NCBI GenBank assembly: GCA_001770175.1
Contig: MEQK01000152.1
Span: 1 to 55,723, forward strand
Reading direction: 5' to 3'
DNA: 55,723 nt
DNA from: Bdellovibrionales bacterium RIFOXYD1_FULL_55_31
GTDB lineage: Bacteria > Bdellovibrionota > UBA1018
In this document: piece after piece, positions 28,367 through 37,525 of the stretch
Numbering within the stretch: the stretch's first letter is position 1
Layout: each line of letters begins with the position of its first letter
Position numbers and translations under genes: made by a program
Notes under the pieces: generated by a model
What the model saw: the letters and a program-made list of their open reading frames with translations, nothing else
Told to the model about the DNA's origin: nothing
Databases searched by the model: none

Positions 28367-28599
28367 GACGTCGTCTGATTGCGCCTAGCTCGCGTGCAAA
28401 GGTTTTCGCCTCGGTAGCTTCGATGCCACCCGTCAAAAACATGGTCGAGCTTTTGAACATTTCCTGCATAAGCGACCGCCTCAGCATCACTGTTCTGCAA
28501 GCGTCAAACCGCACAGAGTTGCAAGACGATGCGTGCTGACGCGCAAATGAAGGCTTGAAAACCAGAGATCTTGGTATTTTTCTTGCTGGAGTCCGGCCC

Positions 28600-29940
28600 A
28601 TGGCTTCCGAGGCTCCGCTTGTCTACGAGGTAAATGACCGCCCCAGAAATGCCCGTGACTGGGGGCTCTATGTGACCCAATGGGTAGTTACGATGTTCTA
28701 TGCCGTCGTCTGGGGATATGCGATCGTCGGCACTGCAATGGGTTTCGACGGACCTGCCCTTACTCGCTACATGTCAGCAGTCGTGCTGACCATCGGCATG
28801 TCGACATTAGTGCAGGCTTGGCTAGGTCATCGCTTCGCGATGGTATCGGGACCGAACGTCATTCCCTCACTAGCCATTGTCGCGGCCCTCACGGCGGGTG
28901 GAAAGGAATATGCGCAGCATGCGTTCATGGCGCAGGCAATCTCCGGCCTCATCATCGCAGTATTCGGCATCACTGGCCTGTTGAGCCGGATTCGCGCCAT
29001 CTGGAGTCCCTTGATTCTTGGCTCGATGGTGCTGATGGTTGGACTGGCCATCGCCGGCCAGGGGCTTCAGTTACTCACTTCTGACGGTTTTGGCTGGGGT
29101 TTCGCCGGAGGCATCGCTCTCGCCTTTGGTGGAACGTATTTGGCGCTGAGTGGCAAAGGAATCTGGGCAACACTGCCACCTCTTTTTATCATTGGACTTG
29201 GCTATTTGATTTTTATGCTGACTGGCGCGTTTCAATGGGAGCTTGTGACCCAGGCGCCCACTTTTGTGTCGCCGCAGTTTTTCCCCTACGGTCTGGCAAT
29301 GCCGCCTTGGGATCTTATCGTTATCATGCTGGTCGTAAATCTGATGGCAGCGCTGAATCTTTTTGGAAATCTGAAGGGATACTCCGCGATCGTGAAGCAT
29401 GATTTGAATGATCAGCAGACGCGGCGCTCGTTTACGCTGTTCGGATTCATTGAAACCACGATTCCAGGGATTCTTGGGGCCCCCGCCACCGTTGCCTACG
29501 GTGAAAATATGGGTATTGTGGCTTTAACACGAGTTGCGGCACGTAGTTTCATTATTGTGGCTTCAGTGATCTTTACTGCGTTCGCTTTTCTCGGACCCTT
29601 GGGCGGCTTGATGGCGGCAATGCCTAAACCGGTTGCGGGCGCGGTCCTCCTGGGCATCACGTCGACGGTGATCGGAATCGGCGCGCAAATGGTATCGACG
29701 GCACCGGCCTTCGGTCGTCGTGAACAGACATATGTTGGCTTCGCCGTCTTCTTGAGCCTGGGCCTTTATCTCCTGCCTGAGGACTCCTGGCAGGGCGTGC
29801 CACGTATTCTGACCACCGTATTTAGCAATCCGATTATTTCAGTGATCCTATTCGTTCTGCTGTTTGAAAAAATCATCTTCGCGGATCGCAAAACCAAGCG
29901 GCCCCGAAAGAGCGAGGACCGGGCCAGGGAAGTCGCTTGA
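28600..29940 (+). CDS. NCS2 family nucleobase permease (first copy)
   Basis: 446 residues with 12-14 membrane helices of the xanthine/uracil permease family. The region VSGPNVIPSLAIVAALTAGG and the QTRRSFTLFGFIETTIPGILGAPATVAYGENMG block (helices 8-10, equivalent to the substrate-site motifs of UraA/UapA) are recognisable. I chose ATG 28600, which has GGAG 9 bases upstream; a TTG at 28555 is possible. First gene of a five-gene operon with an amidohydrolase, a second NCS2 permease and a Tsx-like channel. The substrate is likely a nucleobase or similar heterocycle or ureide. Confidence 0.9.
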   Translation: MASEAPLVYEVNDRPRNARDWGLYVTQWVVTMFYAVVWGYAIVGTAMGFDGPALTRYMSAVVLTIGMSTLVQAWLGHRFAMVSGPNVIPSLAIVAALTAGGKEYAQHAFMAQAISGLIIAVFGITGLLSRIRAIWSPLILGSMVLMVGLAIAGQGLQLLTSDGFGWGFAGGIALAFGGTYLALSGKGIWATLPPLFIIGLGYLIFMLTGAFQWELVTQAPTFVSPQFFPYGLAMPPWDLIVIMLVVNLMAALNLFGNLKGYSAIVKHDLNDQQTRRSFTLFGFIETTIPGILGAPATVAYGENMGIVALTRVAARSFIIVASVIFTAFAFLGPLGGLMAAMPKPVAGAVLLGITSTVIGIGAQMVSTAPAFGRREQTYVGFAVFLSLGLYLLPEDSWQGVPRILTTVFSNPIISVILFVLLFEKIIFADRKTKRPRKSEDRAREVA

Positions 29941-29982
29941 AAATTCAAGCGTTCCACCCATTTACTAGAAAGGAAATCGAAT

Positions 29983-30966
29983 ATGCCGAAAATTTCAGAT
30001 AATCGCGCGAAACGTGAGCAGGAAGAACAACAGCCTGACTGGCAGCCGGGCACCCCTTCGAAAATGGCCGACGAGCGGCAATATGAAACCCTCATGGACG
30101 CACGGCGCGACGCAATGCTGGCGCGCGTCCAGGAAGGTTACGAGAATTTCCAAAAGACGCGAACCTTCTCAATGCCACGATGGCTCTACGGTGAACCGCG
30201 GGGAACACTTTTTAAGGTCGAATGCGAGGACAATCCGGACTTTGGTGAGACTTCTTTCCTCGAGTTTGATTCGGCGCGTACGGCGTTTCTCTCGATTGAC
30301 TACCAGATCGATTTTTGCGGTGAAAAGGGCTACGTCGACGTCATGGGCTATCCGCTGAAGAACACGGCCACCCCGCTGCAGGCTACCCGGCGCTGCCTCG
30401 ATGCGATTCGAGGAACTGATATCAAGGTGATCCACTCTCGCGAGGGACATTTGCCGGACCTGAGTGACTGCCCTTACAACAAGCTCCTTCGTTCCAAGAT
30501 CATTGGCAAAGGCGTCGGCATCGGGGAGCAACCCGAGGGGGGGATGGGACGCCTGCTGGTGCGTGGCTCTCGCAGTTGGGGAATCGTGAAAGAAGTCGAG
30601 CCGATCGAAGGTGAAATTCTGACGGACAAAGCGGGTAAGGGGGCTCTCGGAGTGAGTAACTTGTTCCTCCAGCTCAACAACCTCGGGATCACCCACTTGG
30701 TTATTACAGGCATCACGACTGACGTCTGCGTGGACACGATTATGACCCAGGCCAACGATCTTGGGTTCTGGTGCCTGCTGCTGAAGGATTGCACCGGCGC
30801 TACCGACGAAGGCAATTACGAGGCCGCCATTAAAATGACCAAGATGCAAGGTGGTGTCTTCGGCTGGGTCTCAGATTCGAATCACTTCATTAAAGGGCTG
30901 GAAGACGCCGGACTTTCGAAGGCTGGAAAAGGAGTCAGCTCAGGCCAGCTTCGCCGCGTAGTCTGA
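29983..30966 (+). CDS. Isochorismatase-fold cysteine amidohydrolase, biuret/ureide type
   Basis: 327 residues: an N-terminal extension of about 90 residues rich in charge, then the cysteine-hydrolase fold. The catalytic triad is Asp in LSIDYQIDFCG, Lys in ILTDKAGKGAL and Cys in TGITTDVCVDTIM. The flanking sequence (GYVDVMGYPL, VIHSREGHLPDLSDCP, CTGATDEGNYEAAIKMTKMQGGVFG) is close to what I remember of biuret hydrolases and ureidoacrylate amidohydrolases. It should release ammonia or carbamate from a small amide made available by the flanking permeases. Good ribosome site (AAAGGAAATC). The next gene starts 3 bases after its stop. Confidence 0.88.
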   Translation: MPKISDNRAKREQEEQQPDWQPGTPSKMADERQYETLMDARRDAMLARVQEGYENFQKTRTFSMPRWLYGEPRGTLFKVECEDNPDFGETSFLEFDSARTAFLSIDYQIDFCGEKGYVDVMGYPLKNTATPLQATRRCLDAIRGTDIKVIHSREGHLPDLSDCPYNKLLRSKIIGKGVGIGEQPEGGMGRLLVRGSRSWGIVKEVEPIEGEILTDKAGKGALGVSNLFLQLNNLGITHLVITGITTDVCVDTIMTQANDLGFWCLLLKDCTGATDEGNYEAAIKMTKMQGGVFGWVSDSNHFIKGLEDAGLSKAGKGVSSGQLRRVV

Positions 30967-30969
30967 CCC

Positions 30970-32397
30970 GTGGTCGCTTCCGATTCTTCCCGCATCGTTT
31001 ATCGCGTAGATGACAGGCCCCCACTAGCGAGGTCTGTCATCTATGGTTTTCAGCATATTTTTGCGATGATCCTGGGTAGCATCACTGGAGGAGTAGTCAT
31101 CGGCGAAACCATCGGGCTGAGCCCGGGGCAGATCGGTCAGCTGATCGGCTACATCAATTTTGCCGTGGGCATCGCGACAATTCTTCAGGTGAGCGCTGGT
31201 GTCAAACTTCCCATCATCCAGGGTTCTACCATGGGACATGTGCCCGCATACCTTGCATTGGGATCGGTTGGCGTTTCTCTATACGCCGATCCCACTACCA
31301 CGATGCAGTATCTTGGAGGTGCGCTGCTCGTAGGGGCAATTCTTGAGGCGGTCTTCGGATTCAGCAACGGGCTCCGTTTGATCAGGAAAACGATTTCCCC
31401 CATGGTGATTGGGATCGTGATCGCGATGGTGGGCCTTGGGCTATGGCCGGTCGTCAACGACTTCATCGGCGACGGTTGGCTTTACGGAATCGGCGTCATG
31501 ATGCTCGTCATGCTGGCCTACTTCGCTTTTGGCGTCATGATGAAGACCATGGCACTTTTCCTCGCGGTCATCGTCGCCTATGCGGTTGCTGCTCTGGGCA
31601 CCGCGTTTGGCTGGATCAGCGCGGGGCATCCGCTCTTCGTGGATTTCGCGTCTATCATCGAGAGTTCCTGGATCACCCTTCCGGAGCTCTTTCCCTGGGG
31701 CGCTCCCAAATTCAACTTGGGATTCGTCTTTGCGATGACTATCCCATATCTTGCCACTGCACTTGAATCGCTGGGCGATTATATTGCGGTCGCCGACTCC
31801 AGCGAAGTCAAGACTCCTCCCGTCAAGAGATTGAGCCGGGGCATTGGTGTAGAGGGAACGGCGAGCACTATATCCGCGATTCTCGGCGGGACAGCTTCAT
31901 CATCTTTTTCACAGAACGTCGGGGTAGTTCGTATGAGCGGCGTGGCGAGCAGATACGTTTGTATCGTCGCTGGCGTGTTGCTTCTGGTGATCGGTGTGTT
32001 CGGCAAACTGGGTGTGGTCCTGGGAGGGATTCCGCGAGTCATCCTCGGCGCGGTCTATCTGACTGCATTCGGGATTCTGGTCATGACCGGACTTAGACTG
32101 ATTCTTCGTGCTGATATCAATTCATCAAGAAACGAAATCATTATCGGTACGTCTCTTCTGCTGGGCTTGGCTTTGCCGGCCTATATGAAAGAGAACCCGA
32201 TAGAAACCGGAAGCGCTGCGCTCCAGGTGTTCCTTAATGTCTTTCTTGCTACTCCCATGATGGTCTCAGGGGCTTGGGCGCTAATTCTTGACAACTTGAT
32301 TCCTGGTTCTCTGAAGGAGCGAGGCATGGAAGGCTGGCTCACAGCCGTTGAACCCGATGCAGGCTCCGGCAAATCCGCGCAGAAGGAGGCTGCATGA
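30970..32397 (+). CDS. NCS2 family nucleobase permease (second copy)
   Basis: 475 residues, GTG start, about 14 membrane helices. Motifs include LPIIQGSTMGHVPAYLALG in helix 3 and TIPYLATALESLGDYIAVAD followed by RLSRGIGVEGTASTISAILGG (substrate-site region; Glu in ESLGDY corresponds to the catalytic acidic residue in UraA/UapA). It is only distantly similar to the first copy, so the operon has two permeases that may take different substrates or intermediates. The stop overlaps the next start by 4 bases (ATGA). Confidence 0.92.
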   Translation: MVASDSSRIVYRVDDRPPLARSVIYGFQHIFAMILGSITGGVVIGETIGLSPGQIGQLIGYINFAVGIATILQVSAGVKLPIIQGSTMGHVPAYLALGSVGVSLYADPTTTMQYLGGALLVGAILEAVFGFSNGLRLIRKTISPMVIGIVIAMVGLGLWPVVNDFIGDGWLYGIGVMMLVMLAYFAFGVMMKTMALFLAVIVAYAVAALGTAFGWISAGHPLFVDFASIIESSWITLPELFPWGAPKFNLGFVFAMTIPYLATALESLGDYIAVADSSEVKTPPVKRLSRGIGVEGTASTISAILGGTASSSFSQNVGVVRMSGVASRYVCIVAGVLLLVIGVFGKLGVVLGGIPRVILGAVYLTAFGILVMTGLRLILRADINSSRNEIIIGTSLLLGLALPAYMKENPIETGSAALQVFLNVFLATPMMVSGAWALILDNLIPGSLKERGMEGWLTAVEPDAGSGKSAQKEAA

Positions 32398-33161
32398 AAT
32401 TCATTCACGTCGGCATCGCCGCTTTGATCGTGAGCGCCTTGGGATTGGGCCCCGCATGGGCTCAACAAAGGCCTTCGGAAGCGGAGAAGCAAGAGCAGGT
32501 GAGCACCACGCATGTGGAGATCCACCATCGGTTTGACGGACTCTCATCCGGCGAATTGCCTGACAGTAAAGCGCTGCTCCTGACCTTTGAGCACTATTCG
32601 GAGCAGTCTTACGGCGACCAGTTCTTTTTTTTTGACGTCCTCGGGAATACGCCAGACCAAGGGAGGTATTTCAAGACTGGAGAAATGTTTTTTCGGTGGG
32701 ATCCTAGATTCAGCATTCCCAGGATCTTTAATTTATCAATGCCTGAGAAGGAAGCCTTGATACAGGATTACTACTTCTCCGTCCGCCTGACTGACGTGGA
32801 TGTGCCGTATATCAACCAAGCTTTCATGTGGGGCAGCTCGATCGATCTCCGGCTGTCGGACGACTTTATACCCGTTTTGAATCTCTACGCCCGCAAAGCG
32901 GAGGAAAACCGCTGGGCGCCGATGCTGGCTGCCGCGTGGCAGGGGCCTTTCACATTTTTCGGAGCCGACTTCCGGTTCAAGGGGTTCATTGACTTTTACC
33001 GGGTGAATGAAGGCTGGATATTTCACACACAACCGCAGCTTCTTTTCCCGATTTCCAAGACGATTTCACTCGGCACTGAGCATCAAATCTCACGAAATCT
33101 CTATTCAGCTGAAGCCGGATGGGTCTGGCTTCCAACTCTGTTCTTAAAAGTTTTTTTCTAA
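32394..33161 (+). CDS. Tsx-like (DUF5020-type) outer-membrane channel protein
   Basis: 255 residues with a signal peptide ending near PAWAQQ. The mature protein is a run of amphipathic beta strands (LLLTFEHYSEQSYGDQFFFFDVL, TFFGADFRFKGFIDFYRV, IFHTQPQLLFPISKTISLG) ending in LPTLFLKVFF with a terminal Phe, the signature of an outer-membrane barrel. The FEHYSEQSYGDQFFF block resembles the Tsx/DUF5020 nucleoside channel family. It is translationally coupled to the second permease and would carry the same substrate across the outer membrane. Confidence 0.85.
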   Translation: MKFIHVGIAALIVSALGLGPAWAQQRPSEAEKQEQVSTTHVEIHHRFDGLSSGELPDSKALLLTFEHYSEQSYGDQFFFFDVLGNTPDQGRYFKTGEMFFRWDPRFSIPRIFNLSMPEKEALIQDYYFSVRLTDVDVPYINQAFMWGSSIDLRLSDDFIPVLNLYARKAEENRWAPMLAAAWQGPFTFFGADFRFKGFIDFYRVNEGWIFHTQPQLLFPISKTISLGTEHQISRNLYSAEAGWVWLPTLFLKVFF

Positions 33162-33170
33162 GGATCGCTT

Positions 33171-33521
33171 TTGGAACGCTATCTTCATGAATTCAGCGCT
33201 TGGATTGCCTTCGGAATCACAGGACTTTCAACGTTCGTGATCCTGGGTGGCGTCGCCACATTGGTAGTCACCTCTCTAAGGGAGCTGGTCGCGTCCCGGA
33301 AGATCGTCTCCTCTCATGTACTTCGACTAAGACTCGGTCGGGCGTTGTCGATAGCGTTGGAGCTTCTTCTGGCGGCGGACATTCTAAGGACAGCTATGGC
33401 TCCCACATGGGATGAAATCGGAAAGCTCGCCGCGATCGTCGTTCTGCGCACGTCCCTGAATTTCTTTCTCGAGCGCGAGATACAGAACGAGGCATCGAGA
33501 ACAACTCCGAAACCATCCTGA
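33171..33521 (+). CDS. DUF1622 family membrane protein
   Basis: 116 residues, TTG start, three membrane helices. The segment LGRALSIALELLLAADILRTAMAPTWDEIGKLAAIVVLRTSLNFFLERE is highly characteristic of DUF1622. Function is unknown. It follows the Tsx-like gene by 9 bases and is probably the last gene of the permease operon. Confidence 0.88.
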   Translation: MERYLHEFSAWIAFGITGLSTFVILGGVATLVVTSLRELVASRKIVSSHVLRLRLGRALSIALELLLAADILRTAMAPTWDEIGKLAAIVVLRTSLNFFLEREIQNEASRTTPKPS

Positions 33522-33674
33522 ACGTCTTACGATTTGTTCCCCATTGCGCAGGCCAGACCCCACCTAGCAAGTCAGGCGCGTCGGTAAAGGAGATCCGCAT
33601 CTTCGGTCCAGTGACGCCTCTGGAAAGGAAATCGCAGCCTGAGTCATGGCGTAGTCGCTGCATCCTCTGGCCGT

Positions 33675-34043
33675 ATGTCCGAAAAACAACAACCCAAAAA
33701 ACCGCCCAGGCCGGAAAAGGACACCAGGATCGTCAGAAGGGCCACGCTACCAGAAACAGTCGGAGGCAAAGGTTCAATCGGAGCTCCGATGCCGAGGTCG
33801 CTACGTGGGAAAAAGACGCAGGTACAGCCGCCTGGAAAACCACTGAAGACAAAGACGTCCAAAACAAAGCAGCCAAAGTACGGGGTACAAGAACAGGAGA
33901 ATCTAGTGGCATCGAGTAAAAGCGCTCGCAGCAGCGCCACCAAGCGCAGTCGCAGCAAAAAGACAGCAGGACTTCCGGTATTGCCTTCCGAAATCGACGT
34001 CCGGCGTGAACGCAGAGGGGCGCGGGGCGCGAAGCGTGCATAA
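33675..34043 (+). CDS. Short basic low-complexity protein
   Basis: 122 residues, very rich in Lys, Arg, Ser and Pro (for example KPPRPEKDTR, KTKTSKTKQPK and KSARSSATKRSRSKKTAG). It has no membrane segment and no recognised domain. The composition recalls histone-H1-like or other nucleic-acid-binding tails. There is no clear ribosome site before ATG 33675, and an overlapping frame (33611-33919) is also open, so this call is tentative. Confidence 0.4.
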   Translation: MSEKQQPKKPPRPEKDTRIVRRATLPETVGGKGSIGAPMPRSLRGKKTQVQPPGKPLKTKTSKTKQPKYGVQEQENLVASSKSARSSATKRSRSKKTAGLPVLPSEIDVRRERRGARGAKRA

Positions 34044-34085
34044 CGATGCTCTCATCCTGTTTATGACCTGCATATTCCCCGCAGC

Positions 34086-34652
34086 GTGTGGCTTTTCAGT
34101 CTTCAGAAGAGGTGCTTCGTGTTGTTTAGGGATTGGGCTGAATTGAGGCATATCCTCTTTGTGGGCAGCGCATCATACCTTCTGCTTGTGTTGTTTTTGC
34201 GAGTCTCGGGCAAGAGAACGCTTTCAAAGCTGAATGCATTCGACCTTGTGGTAACTGTGGCTCTGGGATCGACTCTAGCGGCTTCACTAACGCAGCAGTC
34301 TCTTTCAATTGCGGGTACAGCTCTGAGTTTTGGCCTCCTGATAGGATTTCAGTTTCTGATAACGTGGCTCTCCGTCCGTTCTCGGGCATTCGCTCGAATC
34401 GTGAAGTCGCGGCCAACTGTTTTGTACTATCGTGGAGTGTTCTTTGAGTCCGTGCTCAAACGTCAACGGGTGACTCGAAACGAAATCTTCTCTGCGCTCC
34501 GCGCTCAAGGAATAGCATCCCTGAGCGATGTCGAGGCGGTCGTGATGGAGTCGAACGCAGAAATTGTGTGTCTCCGAAAGTGGATTCAGAGAAGACCCGA
34601 CGCACTTCCGGAGGGCGATTCTACACTTCCAGGTCAGGATTTGTCGGCTTGA
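34086..34652 (+). CDS. DUF421 (YetF/YcaP-like) membrane protein
   Basis: 188 residues. Three N-terminal membrane helices contain FLRVSGKRTLSKLNAFDLVVTVALGSTLA, the typical DUF421 signature, followed by a small cytosolic domain with TVLYYRGVFFESVLKRQRVTRNEIFSALRAQGIASLSDVEAVVMESNAE. Function in the family is unknown; in Bacillus relatives it affects spores and the envelope. Start GTG 34086, or a later start at 34122. Confidence 0.9.
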   Translation: MWLFSLQKRCFVLFRDWAELRHILFVGSASYLLLVLFLRVSGKRTLSKLNAFDLVVTVALGSTLAASLTQQSLSIAGTALSFGLLIGFQFLITWLSVRSRAFARIVKSRPTVLYYRGVFFESVLKRQRVTRNEIFSALRAQGIASLSDVEAVVMESNAEIVCLRKWIQRRPDALPEGDSTLPGQDLSA

Positions 34653-34675
34653 TCGGTCACTTGTAGACCCCAGTA

Positions 34676-35285
34676 TCACTTACTTGAAACTATCTGGTCC
34701 TCTTTTTTTTCAAAATGATATAGATCTATCAGCTCAGCACCTTCGTCACCCTTCATGTTGAAGAGCTGGACATTCCCAAATCGCGGAGAATTGTCATAGA
34801 GATCACTAACGGCTGGACCACCAACGCATACCATTAATGGAAGTCGCTTCAATGCGGGCAGGTGCTCTTTCAGCCAAGTCCAAACCTTGTGCTTTTGCCG
34901 TCTCCTTGATTTCACGAACTATTGAAGCTGGTGGTTGAACGAGGCCGCGATCGGGATTCGTTCGCCAACAGATTTTTTTATCCTTGGAAATGGATTTCAG
35001 TCTCTTCTTGAGCGAATGGACCGACAGAACGTTTTGAGTTTCCGCCGCGATTTTTGTGGGTTTTTCGCTTGGGACAATTCCTGGGCGTAACGAGAAATGC
35101 CAGCCCGTGTTCGTCTTCCAACTATAGAGTTCAAATCCTTCGTTTGCGTGAATGCTGCAAAAAATCCCCGCTGGAGGACGGGCCGCCAAGAGAGTTCTCG
35201 AAATAAAGATGGATATGACCAGGAGGACAAGTCCCAATCCGTGACAAAAGCTCACGATTCTGATGGAACGCCATCCGTCAGTCAT
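34676..35285 (-). pseudogene. Small membrane-anchored protein, probably frameshifted near 34880
   Basis: From ATG 35285 a frame runs to a stop at 34806 (159 codons) with an N-terminal membrane helix (GLVLLVISIFISRTLL) and a basic soluble part ending in IKETAKAQGLDLAERAPARIEATS. A second frame covers 34676-34915 and reads convincingly as protein: WLKEHLPALKRLPLMVCVGG, SPRFGNVQLFNMKGDEGAELIDLYHF. The two join naturally if one base is gained or lost around 34870-34890 (LDLAE... to LKEHLPAL...). So either a frameshift has split one gene of about 200 codons, or it is a sequencing error. The start overlaps the next upstream gene by 8 bases and has AGAGGA before it. No family recognised. Confidence 0.5.
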
Positions 35286-35703
35286 GCCAGAAAGTCGTCC
35301 TCTTCGCTTTCAACGAGACAGAGACTTTGCTTTTATCGGAGTTCATCCCGATTTCGGCTTTTTCATTCAAAGGCGCAATAATTGCTGGAGTGGAAATGAC
35401 GGCGTTATCTGTCCTGGTGTCTACCAGGATGTACTCCATCTTGATGGTGTCGGGCTTCACTTCCGTAAGGCGTCCCAGCAGCGTGACGCCATCTTTCGGG
35501 GTGGTTAGTGGGGTCCAGGTTCGGTTGGACTCGGGAAGGATAAACTCCTTGCCCGTCTTGATTTCTTTGCTATTTGACTCGTAAGCGAGTTCCGTTTGAA
35601 TGAGGAAACCCGGCTCGCTGGCCTTCTTGTTCTGCGCGGCGGATGCAGAGTGAACAGTCCCAGCGAACAAAGCGACGATGAAACAACTTGAAAGCGTTCT
35701 CAC
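35278..35703 (-). CDS. Small secreted protein of unknown function
   Basis: 141 residues, GTG start with a strong AAGGAGGGC site. A signal peptide ends near SASAAQ; the mature part is beta-rich (FLIQTELAYESNSKEIKTGK, TIKMEYILVDTRTDNAVIST, KVSVSLKAKRTTFWHD) and resembles small periplasmic proteins in composition, but I know no family. It is followed by the membrane-anchored small gene with an 8-base overlap, so the two form an operon. Confidence 0.75.
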   Translation of the reverse strand: MRTLSSCFIVALFAGTVHSASAAQNKKASEPGFLIQTELAYESNSKEIKTGKEFILPESNRTWTPLTTPKDGVTLLGRLTEVKPDTIKMEYILVDTRTDNAVISTPAIIAPLNEKAEIGMNSDKSKVSVSLKAKRTTFWHD

Positions 35704-35919
35704 TCAAGCCCTCCTTGACCCGAAATCTCTTTAGCTATTCAGCTATTGACTATTCCAGAAACGCTGTCCGCTGTGAAGCGCGTCATTGAGAAATTGGGGA
35801 GTTTGGTTGAGCCCATCGCGTTTTGTTAAGTGTCCGCCGCAAGCATCAGCAGGCAGCTTCTCTGACTTGCTTTTTTTGAGTGGTTTCGGTAAGTAATCAT
35901 ATTCTTGGAGATAACCTGA

Positions 35920-37320
35920 TTGGACCCAGACCCTGGTAGTTTTGCATCGCTAGAGTTGGGCATTATCTTTTTTTGCCTCATTTTATCGGCTGCTTTTTCA
36001 GCTTCTGAAACGGCGATCACTTCTTTCAATGAGCTTAAGGCAAAGCACTTAATTGAGCGTCTAGGTGTGCGTGCGCAGGCCATGCGGTTCTGGCTCAGGT
36101 CGCCCACGCGCGTTCTCACAACGATCCTCGTCGGCAATAACCTGGTGAACATTGGCGGTTCGGTGATCGCAACCGACCTGATCCTGCGTGTTTTTCCGAG
36201 TGGTGGCGTCTTGATCGCTACCGCTACGATGACGATATCAATTCTGATTTTTTCCGAAATCGTCCCCAAGGTCGTAGCAAGAAGTTATTCGGACCAGCTT
36301 GTGCTTCCGGCGATTCGCTTCGTGCGCTTCGTGCATGTCATTTTGTATCCCCTGATTTATCTATTGTCGAAATTTGCGGAGTTCATGCTGCGATTATTGC
36401 GAGCCGATGGTGATCGCCTAAAGCCTTCAATCACCGAGGAGGAGCTTACCTTTTTGATCGGAGTCGGCGAAAAAGAGGGAGCACTGGAGAAAGAACAGCA
36501 TCGGTTATTATCAAACGTATTTCAGTTTGGAAGCACCGTTGTGCGCGAGATCATGATTCCTCGAACTGATATTGTTGGGGTGCCGCGAACCGCCGATGCA
36601 GCTATTGCCGTTCAGCTTATGCTCGATAAAGGTCATTCGAGACTTCCAGTATTCGATCAAGGAATTGATCAAATCGTCGGCATTATCCACGCGAAAGAAC
36701 TTCTTCGAAGGACAAAGGAGTGCGGGAATGTAAAGTTTCAGGTCTGCGAGGTTTTGCGCGAACCCTGGTTTGTCGCTGAAGGAAAGTCGGTGGCTGAGCT
36801 TCTTGCTGAAATGAAGACGCGCAAGCGCCAAATGGCAATCGTGCTGGATGAGCATGGCGGAACGGCTGGACTGATCACTTTTGAAGATCTGATCGAGGAA
36901 ATCGTTGGCGAGATCCGCGATGAGTATGATGAGCAGGAAGAAGACATGCTTCAGGTCATGGACGAGCCTGGAACATTTTTAGTGGACGCCCGAATGAATT
37001 TTGCGGATTTCGCTAGTGAATTTGGCCCGTTTTTGCCGGTCTCTGACCCGGATCGTGAGGAAGGCCAAGACGGATCTGGCACTCAAAAGCCCGAAGTTCC
37101 GTCTTTTGATACTTTGGGCGGCATGATTATCGATCAGTTGGGCCATATTCCAAAACCCGGAGAGCAGCTTCGATATGGAGAGCTGTTGCTAACGGTGAAG
37201 GTTGCTGACCGGTATCGGCTGAGAAAGGTTCTATTGAAAGTGCTTGCTCTTGAATCCGCCGAGCAGCTCTCGGCACTAAGAGACTCCGCGCTACAGGGAG
37301 AGACCGCGTCCGGCGTTTAG
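35920..37320 (+). CDS. CorC/HlyC-type (CNNM) transporter with CBS domains
   Basis: 466 residues, TTG start with TTGGAG upstream. The DUF21/CNNM membrane domain (about 1-190) includes SAAFSASETAITSFNELKAKHLIE and NNLVNIGGSVIATDLIL. A CBS pair follows (about 205-335; VREIMIPRTDIVGVPRTA and RKRQMAIVLDEHGGTAGLITFEDLIEEIVGEI), then a CorC_HlyC domain (FLVDARMNFADFASEF to GELLLTVKVADRYRLRKVLL). The family exports Mg(II) or Co(II)-type ions. It ends convergently with a LysR remnant, overlapping 4 bases. Confidence 0.93.
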   Translation: MDPDPGSFASLELGIIFFCLILSAAFSASETAITSFNELKAKHLIERLGVRAQAMRFWLRSPTRVLTTILVGNNLVNIGGSVIATDLILRVFPSGGVLIATATMTISILIFSEIVPKVVARSYSDQLVLPAIRFVRFVHVILYPLIYLLSKFAEFMLRLLRADGDRLKPSITEEELTFLIGVGEKEGALEKEQHRLLSNVFQFGSTVVREIMIPRTDIVGVPRTADAAIAVQLMLDKGHSRLPVFDQGIDQIVGIIHAKELLRRTKECGNVKFQVCEVLREPWFVAEGKSVAELLAEMKTRKRQMAIVLDEHGGTAGLITFEDLIEEIVGEIRDEYDEQEEDMLQVMDEPGTFLVDARMNFADFASEFGPFLPVSDPDREEGQDGSGTQKPEVPSFDTLGGMIIDQLGHIPKPGEQLRYGELLLTVKVADRYRLRKVLLKVLALESAEQLSALRDSALQGETASGV

Positions 37321-37525
37321 CTCACTTTGAACTGTTTGATCAGCTTTGCGGCAATAGGGTTTTGAATGCGACGTGAAGCCGAGATCAGACAAAGGTGCTC
37401 CTCGATATGCTTGAGCGCCCCGACTTCAATTAATGTTTCGTCCTTCAGGTGTTCCGATACAGCTGGCAGAGAAATAGGGATGAGACCGTGACCTGAGAGA
37501 GCAATGAGTTTTTGTACTTCGATAT
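37317..37525 (-). pseudogene. C-terminal remnant of a LysR-type regulator
   Basis: The open frame (37317-37583) encodes EVQKLIALSGHGLIPISLP followed by SEHLKDETLIEVGALKHIEEHLCLISASRR and NPIAAKLIKQF, which is the end of a LysR substrate-binding domain; the LysR encoded at 49969-50847 has EVQKRLAIRGYGYTLLPHF in the same place. Homology stops at about 37525, where an A-run, a hairpin and repeat copy 1 begin. The DNA-binding domain and most of the effector domain are missing, so this is a broken gene. Confidence 0.75.

Noticed and set aside
28338-28601. Short minus-strand frame between the ion channel and the permease operon
   Set aside because: It overlaps the ion-channel start, has no clear domain and only a weak ribosome site; coding cannot be supported.
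33611-33919. Overlapping plus-strand frame in the basic low-complexity region
   Set aside because: It has less consistent composition than the 33675 frame, no ribosome site and no recognisable domain.
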